DNA of 57,769 nt from the NCBI GenBank assembly GCA_029210875.1, contig JARGFJ010000012.1, forward strand, positions 1-57,769, given 5' to 3'. Positions within the stretch are counted from its first letter, which is position 1; each line of letters starts with the position of its first letter. Positions 1 to 8,366 of this stretch are shown here, in pieces. Under the pieces are notes generated by a model. That model saw only the letters and a list, made by a program, of their open reading frames with translations. It was not told where the DNA came from and did no database searches. The position numbers and the translations under genes were made by a program. The DNA comes from Gammaproteobacteria bacterium (GTDB lineage: Bacteria > Pseudomonadota > Gammaproteobacteria > Nitrosococcales > Methylophagaceae).

Positions 1-76
1 AGATCCTGCTCAAGGGGGTCAAATTTAAACCGGTGTTTTAAAGCCAAAAGGGGTCAATTTTAAAGTGTTGTTGACA
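1..76. mobile_element. terminal segment of an IS21-like insertion sequence (rest lies outside the window)
   Basis: Read on the minus strand this segment starts with TGTCAACAACAC at position 76 and carries two spaced copies of a TTGACCCC-containing repeat (about 36-57 and 14-28). A TG start with several internal sub-terminal repeats is typical of IS21-family ends. Immediately after position 76 an open GGDEF reading frame begins in mid-domain, so the segment behaves as an insertion that removed the 5' part of that gene. No transposase is visible because the window begins inside the element, and the other end and any target duplication cannot be seen. Family assignment is inferred from the end structure only. 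Confidence 0.5.
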
Positions 77-77
77 A

Positions 78-1403
78 TTAATCTGGCATCAAGCGAATTA
101 CGATGCCTTAACTGGCCTACCAAATCGCCGTTTATTTCAAGAGCATCTTTTACAAGAAACCAAAAAAGCTGAACGCACGCATCAATTATTAGCCTTATTA
201 CTGCTTGATATCGATCATTTCAAAGAAGTCAATGATACCTTAGGCCATGATATGGGGGACACACTTCTACAGGAAGCAGCACAACGTATTAAAAATTGTG
301 TCCGAGAAACCGATACTGTTGCCCGATTAGGTGGCGATGAATTTACTGTTATTTTATCTGGCGCATTATCGTCGTATGACGTCGATCTAATTACTCAAAA
401 AATTCTACATGCGTTAGCGAGGCCATTTCAATTAGGAAACGACCTGTCTTATTTATCTGCCAGCATTGGTATTACTCTTTATCCAGATGACACCACATCA
501 CTCAAAACACTACTCAAAAATGCCGATCAGGCAATGTATGCTGCTAAGGCAGCTGGTCGTAATCGTAGCCAATATTTCACCTCGTCTATGCAAGATGCAA
601 TGCAAAATAAAACCATTCTGGTCAAAGGCTTGCACGAAGCCATCAAAAAACAGCAATTCGAAGTGTATTATCAACCCATCATCCAAATTAAAACCGGACA
701 TATTGATAAAGCAGAAGCATTGATCCGCTGGCAGCATCCTCAGAAAGGTTTAATCAGTCCAGCCGAATTTATTCCTCTTGCAGAAGAAACTGGACTTATT
801 AACGATATTGGTGATTGGGTGTTTATGCAAGCAGCTCAACAAGCAAAATCATGGCGTGAAACCTATAACCCCAATTTTCAAATTAGCGTGAATAAATCGC
901 CAGTTCAATTTAATCATGGATCAAACAATGCTCATCACGCCTGGTGTGCCTATCTAGAAAAACTTAACTTACCAGGCCAAGGTATTGTGATTGAAATCAC
1001 AGAAAGCGTGTTAATGAAATCCGATGACTGGATTCAAGATAATTTACTCTTGTTTCGTGATGCTGGCATTCAAGTTGCCCTTGATGACTTTGGTACAGGT
1101 TATTCATCGCTTGCTTATCTGAAGAAATTTGATATTGACTACATCAAAATAGATCAGTCTTTTGTCCTTCATTTAAAATCAGGTTCAGACGATCTGACAC
1201 TGTGCAAAGCAATTATTGTCATGGCTCATACCTTAGGGATTAAAGTTATTGCCGAGGGCGTCGAAACGCAGTCCCAACTGGAATTATTACAATCGATTGA
1301 TTGTGATTATGCTCAAGGTTATTTATTCTCAAGACCTATACCCACAAATGAATTTGAGCAGTTATTACTCGCTAACCTGGATAAACCACTTACCGGAAAT
1401 TGA
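78..1403 (+). pseudogene. 5'-truncated GGDEF-EAL cyclic-di-GMP protein
   Basis: The frame opens at an in-frame stop (72-74) that belongs to the adjoining insertion-sequence end. It continues as LIWHQANYDALTGLPNRR, the usual beginning of a GGDEF domain after a sensory region. The GGDEF motif is intact, followed by a complete EAL domain with EALIRW, DDFGTGYSSL, KIDQSFV and AEGVET. Both diguanylate cyclase and phosphodiesterase active-site motifs are therefore kept, but the N-terminal sensor part is gone. The first ATG in frame is at 252, inside the GGDEF domain, and would remove its start. The gene is best read as a remnant; an outward promoter in the insertion element could still express the EAL part. 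Confidence 0.8.
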
Positions 1404-1465
1404 CAGTAACGCTATAAATGAGCAGTATGTCAATATATTAACAACTACTAATATAGGAAATTATT

Positions 1466-1666
1466 ATGAATATTGACCGTATTGTTCTTGCCTTCGCTGG
1501 CAGTGCTATTTTATTAAGTTTGTTACTATCTCAATATCACAGCCCATACTGGCTTTGGTTTACAACGTTTGTCGGTGCCAATCTATTACAAAGTGCGTTC
1601 ACTGGTTTTTGCCCGCTTGCAAAAATACTTCAAAGCTTAGGTAAACCATCTGGCAATGCTTTTTAG
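1466..1666 (+). CDS. small DUF2892 (YgaP-type) inner membrane protein
   Basis: A 66-residue protein starting [10 protein letters not shown] with two hydrophobic stretches (about residues 5-22 and 28-45) and a C-terminal [14 protein letters not shown]. This is the layout of DUF2892 proteins, which occur alone or fused to rhodanese domains as in YgaP. The conserved cysteine in TGFCP is present. A purine-rich stretch (ATAGGAAATT) precedes the ATG at 1466. It lies between the truncated GGDEF-EAL gene and the cyd operon, and 118 bases separate it from cydP, so it is probably transcribed separately. Its function is unknown. Confidence 0.75.
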   Translation: MNIDRIVLAFAGSAILLSLLLSQYHSPYWLWFTTFVGANLLQSAFTGFCPLAKILQSLGKPSGNAF

Positions 1667-1784
1667 TGTAAAAGCTATTGAGAGATTTGGTTGAAATAAC
1701 ACAAACTTAGCCTAAATAACACAATTACAACTTAAAATACCCCTTAAAATGTAAGCGTTATTACGATATTGAGAGCTTTGCACG

Positions 1785-1967
1785 ATGAATAAGCAGTCTA
1801 ACGATAAACTATTACTAAGAGAAATCATTCTTATTCTGGTGATTAAAGTGATGGTATTGTTTGTTATTTGGCATAGTTTTTTTGATGAACCGACTTCAAT
1901 AGATAGCCCCAAGACAGTGGCTGACTCAGTATTAGGCCATGATTTAGAACAAGGAGAACCGCTTTGA
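1785..1967 (+). CDS. cydP: cytochrome bd oxidase putative small subunit CydP
   Basis: A 60-residue single-span protein. A polar N-terminus (about 15 residues) is followed by a hydrophobic helix with [13 protein letters not shown] and a soluble tail, matching the small CydP proteins encoded just upstream of cydAB in many gammaproteobacteria. Its TGA stop overlaps the TTG start of cydA, so the two are translationally coupled. The role of CydP is thought to be an accessory oxidase subunit; that comes from its conserved position and not from anything in this sequence. Confidence 0.75.
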   Translation: MNKQSNDKLLLREIILILVIKVMVLFVIWHSFFDEPTSIDSPKTVADSVLGHDLEQGEPL

Positions 1968-3520
1968 TTTCAGAATCTTTAGTCGATATATCCCGATTAC
2001 AATTTGCTATCACGGCAATGTACCATTTTTTGTTTGTTCCCTTAACCTTAGGCCTATCTTGGATGCTGGTTATTATGGAATCGGTTTATGTCATGACCGG
2101 CAAGCAAATCTACAAGGATATGACCAAATTCTGGGGCAAGCTATTTGGAATTAACTTCGCTTTAGGTGTCACCACCGGCCTCACCATGGAATTCCAATTT
2201 GGCACCAACTGGGCGTATTACTCGCATTATGTTGGGGATGTTTTTGGTGCACCTCTAGCAATTGAAGGCTTGATGGCCTTTATGCTCGAATCAACTTTCG
2301 TTGGTATGTTTTTCTTAGGCTGGGACAGGTTAAGTAAACAACAACATCTTTTAACTACGTTCCTGGTTGCTATCGGCTCCAATATGTCGGCATTATGGAT
2401 TTTGATTGCCAATGCATGGATGCAAAATCCAGTGGGTGCTGAATTCAATTATGAAACCATGCGTATGGAAATGACTAACTTTGCTGAAGTCATTCTAAAT
2501 CCAGTCGCTCAAGTTAAGTTTATCCACACCGTTGCTGCGGGTTATGTAACCGGTGCGATGTTTGTACTGAGTATTAGTGCCTATTATTTATTAAAAGGTC
2601 GTGATATTGGTTTCGCTCGTCGTTCATTTGCAATAGCTGCCGGGTTTGGTTTTGCTTCGATCTGCTCTGTTATTTTACTTGGTGACGAAAGTGGCTATGA
2701 AGTGGGCGATGTTCAACAGACCAAACTTGCTACAATCGAGGCTGAATGGAATACCGAAGAACCTCCTGCCGCCTTCACCTTATTCGGTTTACCCAATGAT
2801 GAAACAATGGAAACAGACTATGCCGTCAAAATTCCTTATTTAATGGGACTGATTGCAACTCGTTCGTTTGATACACCAGTCACAGGAATCAAGGACATTA
2901 TTGCTGAAAACGAAGAACGAGTTCGTAATGGTATCGTTGCTTATGGTCTTTTACAGCAACTACGTGCGGGTCAAAAGGACGAAGCAACACTAGATGAATT
3001 TGAGTTGGTAAAACATGATTTAGGTTATGGTTTATTACTTAAAAAATATACGGACGATGTCATTAATGCGAGTGATGAGCGAATAAAAATGGCCGCTCGT
3101 GATACAGTACCACCGGTTGCACCCTTATTCTGGAGTTTCAGGATAATGGTTGCCAGTGGCTTTATTATGTTTGTGATCTTTACTTTAGCGTTTTATCACT
3201 GTGCTAAACGTCAGGAGTATAAAAAACGTTGGTTATTACGTAGTGCATTGCTAGCATTACCTCTGCCTTGGATTGCCGCTGAAACAGGCTGGTTTGTTGC
3301 AGAATTTGGACGTCAACCATGGTCTATCAGCGGGATATTACCCACTCATTTATCCACATCAAGTTTATCTGTAGATACCGTTTTTAATAGCCTTATGGCA
3401 TTTATTGTGTTTTATACCGTGTTATTGATCATTGAAATGTATTTAATGATTCGTTTTACTCGATTAGGTCCAAGCAGTTTACATACTGGCCAATACCATT
3501 TCGAAAATAAACATAATTAA
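1964..3520 (+). CDS. cydA: cytochrome bd ubiquinol oxidase subunit I
   Basis: The heme-bearing subunit of the quinol oxidase that reduces oxygen to water in the inner membrane. The 518 residues match the E. coli length. The axial ligands are recognisable: His in [14 protein letters not shown] (heme b595), His in [13 protein letters not shown] (heme b558) and Met in [10 protein letters not shown] long Q-loop lies between the middle helices (about residues 250-390), as in the E. coli-type long-Q-loop enzymes. Translation starts at TTG (1964) behind AAGGAGA, overlapping the cydP stop; the first residues [15 protein letters not shown] fit the family start. It is followed closely by cydB. Confidence 0.97.
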   Translation: MISESLVDISRLQFAITAMYHFLFVPLTLGLSWMLVIMESVYVMTGKQIYKDMTKFWGKLFGINFALGVTTGLTMEFQFGTNWAYYSHYVGDVFGAPLAIEGLMAFMLESTFVGMFFLGWDRLSKQQHLLTTFLVAIGSNMSALWILIANAWMQNPVGAEFNYETMRMEMTNFAEVILNPVAQVKFIHTVAAGYVTGAMFVLSISAYYLLKGRDIGFARRSFAIAAGFGFASICSVILLGDESGYEVGDVQQTKLATIEAEWNTEEPPAAFTLFGLPNDETMETDYAVKIPYLMGLIATRSFDTPVTGIKDIIAENEERVRNGIVAYGLLQQLRAGQKDEATLDEFELVKHDLGYGLLLKKYTDDVINASDERIKMAARDTVPPVAPLFWSFRIMVASGFIMFVIFTLAFYHCAKRQEYKKRWLLRSALLALPLPWIAAETGWFVAEFGRQPWSISGILPTHLSTSSLSVDTVFNSLMAFIVFYTVLLIIEMYLMIRFTRLGPSSLHTGQYHFENKHN

Positions 3521-3532
3521 GGACCAAACACC

Positions 3533-4675
3533 ATGATCTTAGATTACGAAACTCTCAAATTAATCTGGTGGGCTTTAATAGGCGTGTTACTGATTGGTTT
3601 TGCCTTAACTGATGGCTTTGATATGGGCGTTGGTGTCTTACTTCCCATCATCGGTAAAACAGATGAAGAACGTCGGATCATGCTTAATACTGTCGGCCCG
3701 CATTGGGAAGGCAATCAAGTATGGTTAGTCACAGCTGGTGGCGCCTTATTTGCGGCTTGGCCGTTAGTTTATGCCATGGCATTTTCTGGCTTTTATCTGG
3801 CAATGATGATCACCTTGTTTGCATTGTTCTTACGGCCTGTTGGCTTTGATTATCGCAGTAAATTAAGCAATACATCATGGCGCTCTGGCTGGGATTGGGG
3901 CTTATTTATTGGCAGCGCTATTCCACCTGTTATCTTTGGTGTTGCCTTTGGTAACTTGTTATTAGGTGTTCCCTTTCATTTTGATGAATTTATGCGTCCA
4001 ACTTACACCGGCACATTCCTGCAACTACTCAGTCCATTTGCCTTATTAGCCGGCATCATTAGTCTAACGATGTTCATTATGCATGGCGCTGTTTGGGTAC
4101 AAATGCGTTGCTTGGATAGTTTAGAAGGTCGTGCGCGTGCTGTTGCTAAATTAGCTGCCGTCACTTTAGTCATACTCTTCGCTGTAGCAGGGTTTTGGTT
4201 AAATATCGGTATTGACGGATTTATCATTGAACACATGCCAAGTGCTAACAGTGCCTTTACTCCAGACCACAAAATTGTCAGTCAACACGCTGGAGCATGG
4301 ATGATGAACTATCAACTTTATCCTTGGATGATAATTGCACCCATTGCTGGTTTTGTTGGAGCCATTAGTGTGTATTTTTTTGCTGAGGCAGATCGTTCAG
4401 GTTTTGCATTTATTGGAAGTAGTTTGTCTCTGACAGGCATTATTCTCACCGCTGGCTTTTCCTTGTTCCCATTTATCATGCCATCTACAACTGATTTGAA
4501 TAGTAGTTTGACAGTATGGGATGCCACATCGAGTTTATTAACACTTAAAATCATGTTTTGGGTAGCGGTTGTGTTTGTTCCAATTATTATTATCTACAGC
4601 ACATGGACGTATCGCAAAATGTGGCGGCGTATTGATACCCATTTTATTCGTGGTAATCAACATACAACCTATTAG
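3533..4675 (+). CDS. cydB: cytochrome bd ubiquinol oxidase subunit II
   Basis: The 380-residue partner of CydA, with about nine predicted membrane helices. The N-terminal half carries family signatures such as FALTDGFDMGVG and VGPHWEGNQVWLV. Length equals that of E. coli CydB. It begins 13 bases after cydA behind a GGACC ribosome-binding stretch and is followed 11 bases later by cydX, giving a compact cydPABX-ybgE operon. No missing motif or frameshift is visible. Confidence 0.97.
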   Translation: MILDYETLKLIWWALIGVLLIGFALTDGFDMGVGVLLPIIGKTDEERRIMLNTVGPHWEGNQVWLVTAGGALFAAWPLVYAMAFSGFYLAMMITLFALFLRPVGFDYRSKLSNTSWRSGWDWGLFIGSAIPPVIFGVAFGNLLLGVPFHFDEFMRPTYTGTFLQLLSPFALLAGIISLTMFIMHGAVWVQMRCLDSLEGRARAVAKLAAVTLVILFAVAGFWLNIGIDGFIIEHMPSANSAFTPDHKIVSQHAGAWMMNYQLYPWMIIAPIAGFVGAISVYFFAEADRSGFAFIGSSLSLTGIILTAGFSLFPFIMPSTTDLNSSLTVWDATSSLLTLKIMFWVAVVFVPIIIIYSTWTYRKMWRRIDTHFIRGNQHTTY

Positions 4676-4686
4676 GAGCAACAATC

Positions 4687-4785
4687 ATGTGGTATTTCGC
4701 TTGGGTTTTAGGGGTTTTATTGGCCGTAGCCTTTGGCATTATTAATGTCATGTGGCTAGAATCAGATATGGATATACCTGATTAA
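4687..4785 (+). CDS. cydX: cytochrome bd oxidase small subunit CydX
   Basis: A 32-residue peptide beginning MWYFAWVLGVLLAVAFGIIN, a single membrane helix with the conserved MWYF-W-LG start, and ending in an acidic tail. CydX stabilises the hemes of the CydAB complex in the families where it has been studied. AGGAGC lies just upstream of the ATG. The TAA stop abuts the ATG of the next gene (TAAATG), so the two are coupled. It was identified by reading the gap between cydB and ybgE. Confidence 0.93.
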   Translation: MWYFAWVLGVLLAVAFGIINVMWLESDMDIPD

Positions 4786-5067
4786 ATGAGCTGGAATGTT
4801 TATGGGGCTTTTAGTCGAGTATTGTCATTGATCATGGCAAGTTCTGCTTCGTTAGCGATATTACTCATGCCCCATGCAGTAACATCAGTCGATAACAAAA
4901 TTGATCATAGTCTATTAATGACAGTTATGCTGGGGACGATGATAGGTTTTATTCACGGTGTTGGCTTTAAACCGCAATCAACTGTGTATCGCACGCTTTT
5001 TCATCCACTATTGGGCTGGTTTTTGATATTGGCTGGCTTTTTATCACTTCTGATTCCTATTGGATAA
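4786..5067 (+). CDS. ybgE: cyd operon protein YbgE
   Basis: A 93-residue membrane protein with three hydrophobic segments (about residues 12-30, 40-60 and 70-92). The second contains GFIHGVGFKP, a signature of the YbgE family that is regularly the last cyd gene in gammaproteobacteria. Its ATG directly follows the cydX stop. The biochemical role is not established; position argues for assembly or stability of the bd oxidase. Confidence 0.85.
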   Translation: MSWNVYGAFSRVLSLIMASSASLAILLMPHAVTSVDNKIDHSLLMTVMLGTMIGFIHGVGFKPQSTVYRTLFHPLLGWFLILAGFLSLLIPIG

Positions 5068-5072
5068 TTGCT

Positions 5073-5642
5073 ATGAGAATTATTCTATCTATACTGATTT
5101 TTTTATTGTCATCTCAGGCAGCAATCTCGGACGAGTTCGACACGTTTAGTCGGCAAGGACAACAAGCAATCAAAGAGTTTGCAACGGCATTAAAAGCATC
5201 ACTTACAACAGCAATGCAATCGGGTGGTTCAGTTGAAGCAATCACCGTGTGTAATAGTGTCGCACCAACACTTTCGTCAGAATTATCCAAAAAGTATGGA
5301 ATGAGAATTGCCCGTACAAGTTTAAAAGTACGTAACCCAGATAATGCACCGGATGAGTGGGAACTGGGTGTGTTAAATCATTTTGAACAACGTAAAAAAA
5401 ATGGCGAGTATTTAAACAAGCTGACCTTTAAAACTATTATAAACAATGAACAAGGCCTGCAAATGCGTATGATGAAAGCCATTGCCACCGATAAAATATG
5501 CTTAATTTGTCATGGCACATCAATCAGTGAGCCTACACAAGCTGTGCTTGATAAATATTATCCAAATGATCAAGCAACAGGCTATAAACTAGGCGATATT
5601 CGCGGTGCTTTTACTGTTCAGAAAATACTTAATAACAAGTAA
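5073..5642 (+). CDS. periplasmic DUF3365 (Tll0287-like) c-type heme protein
   Basis: A 189-residue protein with a clear signal peptide (MRIILSILIFLLSSQAAIS, cleavage near residue 19). The domain resembles DUF3365, with a single CLICHG heme-binding motif near residue 147. It starts five bases after ybgE, so it is part of the cyd transcript. DUF3365 folds resemble PAS-like sensor domains that bind heme, and known members include electron-transfer or redox-sensor proteins. A role as periplasmic heme protein serving or reporting on the quinol oxidase is inference from position. Confidence 0.8.
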   Translation: MRIILSILIFLLSSQAAISDEFDTFSRQGQQAIKEFATALKASLTTAMQSGGSVEAITVCNSVAPTLSSELSKKYGMRIARTSLKVRNPDNAPDEWELGVLNHFEQRKKNGEYLNKLTFKTIINNEQGLQMRMMKAIATDKICLICHGTSISEPTQAVLDKYYPNDQATGYKLGDIRGAFTVQKILNNK

Positions 5643-5675
5643 CAGGTTCATCAATTTATTGAATGAACCTGTTAC
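5639..5675 (+). terminator. inverted repeat at the 3' end of the cyd operon
   Basis: GTAACAGGTTCAT at 5639-5651 pairs perfectly with ATGAACCTGTTAC at 5663-5675, with an 11-base loop; the first bases overlap the stop codon of the DUF3365 gene. It sits between convergent genes and probably ends both transcripts. It lacks a strong T-run, so it may act as an RNA-stabilising hairpin and not only as an intrinsic terminator. Confidence 0.7.
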
Positions 5676-5686
5676 GTAATATGCTT

Positions 5687-5884
5687 TTATTTCAATGCGA
5701 TAGTTTCTGTTCGACCTTTCATTTCAAACATCAACTTACCCTCAGCGGCTAACCATCCTATGGCACGTTGTGCAAGTTTAGTCTCAAGCCCTGTATCTTT
5801 TGTTAACTTAGATACACTAGTTGCACCATTTGCATCTAGGAATTTCCAAATCACGCCTGCAGCGTTGCCAATTGAATCTGACAT
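5687..5884 (-). CDS. small winged helix-turn-helix protein (DUF2582 type)
   Basis: I place the start at MSDSIGNAAG (5884), where GGAGAG lies seven bases upstream; this gives 65 residues. The sequence IWKFLDANGATSVSKL followed by LAQRAIGWLAAEGKL is the pattern of a single small winged helix, as in DUF2582. No ligand-binding or other domain is present. It is convergent with the cyd operon and stands alone, and its own promoter would lie in the 5885-6323 gap. DNA binding is plausible but targets are unknown. Confidence 0.7.
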   Translation of the reverse strand: MSDSIGNAAGVIWKFLDANGATSVSKLTKDTGLETKLAQRAIGWLAAEGKLMFEMKGRTETIALK

Positions 5885-6323
5885 ACAATTACTCTCCATA
5901 ACAACCAAACCAGGTAGTAAATAATACAGCATTGTCTATGCCATATAAATAATTATTTGTTATTTCAATATGTTACAAAAATATTACACTAAAACTTAAT
6001 TATAAAACGCCCAGAAATGTAGCAAAATCTTCACGTCCGCACCAAAATAACTCATTAAAACAATAGGTTGCACTTAACCTACATACCATCAAAAGACTGA
6101 GACCGCTCCTGAATCATCAAAGCCAATCACACTAAAACAACATAAATCCATTACATCAGTGATTCAGCCACTATGCTGTTTTTGAATAATTTGAGCCTAG
6201 CCCACCCAAATAAATATGTAATATTGTTCCTATTTTAAATAAAAAAATGTCGTGATAGTGTTACGCAAATAAAAATAAACCATTTAAATATGCATATATA
6301 TTCATATATCGGGGAGACTAGGC
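5885..6323. promoter_or_regulatory. 439-base divergent intergenic region upstream of the formate dehydrogenase operon
   Basis: No convincing reading frame is present. The region is very AT-rich and must hold the promoters for the leftward winged-helix gene and the rightward fds operon. At 6288-6309, just upstream of the fdsG ribosome-binding site, ATATGCATATATATTCATATAT contains two CATATAT repeats and nested palindromes, a candidate operator. A short hairpin TAGGTT-GCACTT-AACCTA lies near 6065-6082. I cannot assign a regulator; no fdsR-type gene is adjacent. Confidence 0.45.
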
Positions 6324-6815
6324 ATGAGTAGCTTTACTCAATGGACGACTGATTCGATTCAAAAAATAATCGATGATTTAAAACATAAACCAGGCGCATT
6401 GTTACCCATTTTGCATGCCATTCAGGATGAATTTGGGTTTATACCTGAAAAATCAATTTCACTCATTGCCGATGCACTACTACAAAGTCGTGCAGAAATT
6501 CATGGTGTGGTCAGTTTTTATCACCATTTCCGCACCACTGCACCCGGTAAAAATAGAATTGAAATATGCCGTGCAGAAGCATGTCAATCCGTTGGGGCAC
6601 GGTCATTGGAAGCGCATGCAAAATCATGTTTAAACATTGATTATCACCAGACGACTAACGATCATGCTTTTAGTTTAGAACCTGTTTATTGTCTGGGAAA
6701 CTGTGCAACCGGTCCGTCTATCCGTATTGATGATGACATTCATGGGCGTGTTACAACAGAAAAATTCGATGCCTTGATTGCACGTCACCGTCAAACAATT
6801 AAGGAGGCGGTGTAA
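6324..6815 (+). CDS. fdsG: NAD-dependent formate dehydrogenase gamma subunit
   Basis: A 163-residue NuoE-like subunit. A helical N-terminal part with PILHAIQDEFGFIP is followed by the thioredoxin-like domain carrying a 2Fe-2S cluster; the ligands are in CRAEACQSVGA and CLGNCATGPS. It passes electrons between the formate-oxidising alpha subunit and the FMN/NAD beta subunit in the cytoplasm. GGGGAG precedes the ATG. Its TAA overlaps the ATG of fdsB (TAATG), so the two are coupled. First gene of fdsGBA-fdhD-fdsD. Confidence 0.95.
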   Translation: MSSFTQWTTDSIQKIIDDLKHKPGALLPILHAIQDEFGFIPEKSISLIADALLQSRAEIHGVVSFYHHFRTTAPGKNRIEICRAEACQSVGARSLEAHAKSCLNIDYHQTTNDHAFSLEPVYCLGNCATGPSIRIDDDIHGRVTTEKFDALIARHRQTIKEAV

Positions 6816-8356
6816 TGACTCAGCGTATTTATGTCCCATGCGATACCACCGCTTTATCATTAGGGGCAGATGATGTTGCCGCGGCTATCAAAATTGAGGC
6901 TGCCAGCAGAGGATTATCCGTTGAAATTATTCGCAACGGCACTCGCGGTATGTTGTGGCTGGAACCTTTAGTTGAAGTTGAGACGGATAATGGACGGATT
7001 GCTTATGGTCCGGTATCCGCTTCTGATGTTGCCAGTTTATTTGAGTGCGATTTCACCACAGGTCAGCCACACCATAACTTATATATCGGACGTGTTGATG
7101 AGTTGCCATTCCTTACAAAACAGCAACGTCTCACCTTTGCCAGAGCAGGCATAAGCGATCCTGTTTCTATTGATGACTATTGTGCACTGGATGGTTTCAA
7201 TGGACTCAAAAATGCACTGGCACTGAATCAACAAGCGATCATTGATGAAGTAAAAGTTTCTGGTCTGCGTGGTCGTGGTGGTGCAGCCTTCCCTACTGGC
7301 ATCAAGTGGCAAACGGTATTAGATGCGCCAGGACAACAAAAATACATCGTCTGTAATGCAGATGAAGGTGACTCAGGCACATTTGCTGATCGTTTAGTCA
7401 TGGAATGTGATCCTTATATGTTAATCGAAGGCATGACAATTGCCGGATTAGCAGTGGGAGCAACTCAAGGTTATATCTATCTTCGTTCAGAATATCCTGT
7501 TGCTCACAAACTAATGAATGAAGCTATTAAACGTGCTTATCAGGCAGCATATTTAGGCAACGATATTCTCGGTTCAGGACGACAGTTTGATTTGGAAGTC
7601 AGATTAGGTGCCGGTGCCTATATTTGTGGCGAAGAAACATCGTTACTTGAAAGTCTGGAAGGGAAACGAGGTCTGGTTCGTGCCAAACCACCATTGCCTG
7701 CAATTGTTGGACTTTTCGGCCAGCCAACTGTTGTTAATAACGTCTTATCGTTAGCTGCTATTCCATACATTTTAGATAAAGGTGGTCAGGCCTATGCAGA
7801 TTATGGCATGGGACGTTCGCGCGGCACCTTGCCACTACAACTTGCAGGAAATGTGAAACAAGGCGGCTTGGTTGAACTGGCTTTTGGAGTAACACTACGT
7901 GAATTAATGGATGATTTTGGTGGCGGAACGTTAACCGGGAGACCATTAAAAGCAGTACAAGTCGGTGGCCCACTTGGTGCTTATCTTCCAGAACACCAAT
8001 GGGATACACCTCTAGACTATGAACAATTTGCACAAGTCGGTGCTGTGCTTGGTCATGGTGGTGTAGTCATGTTTGATGACACGGTTGATATGGGCGAACA
8101 GGCGCGTTTCTCAATGGAATTTTGTACTGTCGAATCCTGTGGTAAATGTACGCCTTGCCGAATAGGCTCAACACGCGGAGTTGAAGTGATCGACCGCATT
8201 CGAGCAGGTGAAAACCCAGATGCAAATCTCGAATTATTGTCTGATTTATGTGACACCATGCTTGATGGTTCTCTATGTGCAATGGGTGGCATGACGCCAT
8301 ATCCAGTAAGAAGTGTGATGCACTATTTCCCTAACGATCTCAGTCCACGCGACTAG
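6815..8356 (+). CDS. fdsB: NAD-dependent formate dehydrogenase beta subunit
   Basis: A 513-residue NuoF-like subunit that reduces NAD. An N-terminal ferredoxin-like region of about 100 residues precedes the flavin/NAD domain with GLRGRGGAAFPTGIKW (FMN site) and NADEGDSGTFADR. Near the C-terminus ESCGKCTPCRIGSTRG supplies 4Fe-4S ligands. Length is normal for FdsB. It sits between fdsG and fdsA with a one-base overlap upstream and ten bases downstream. Confidence 0.96.
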   Translation: MTQRIYVPCDTTALSLGADDVAAAIKIEAASRGLSVEIIRNGTRGMLWLEPLVEVETDNGRIAYGPVSASDVASLFECDFTTGQPHHNLYIGRVDELPFLTKQQRLTFARAGISDPVSIDDYCALDGFNGLKNALALNQQAIIDEVKVSGLRGRGGAAFPTGIKWQTVLDAPGQQKYIVCNADEGDSGTFADRLVMECDPYMLIEGMTIAGLAVGATQGYIYLRSEYPVAHKLMNEAIKRAYQAAYLGNDILGSGRQFDLEVRLGAGAYICGEETSLLESLEGKRGLVRAKPPLPAIVGLFGQPTVVNNVLSLAAIPYILDKGGQAYADYGMGRSRGTLPLQLAGNVKQGGLVELAFGVTLRELMDDFGGGTLTGRPLKAVQVGGPLGAYLPEHQWDTPLDYEQFAQVGAVLGHGGVVMFDDTVDMGEQARFSMEFCTVESCGKCTPCRIGSTRGVEVIDRIRAGENPDANLELLSDLCDTMLDGSLCAMGGMTPYPVRSVMHYFPNDLSPRD

Positions 8357-8366
8357 GAGAAAGATA

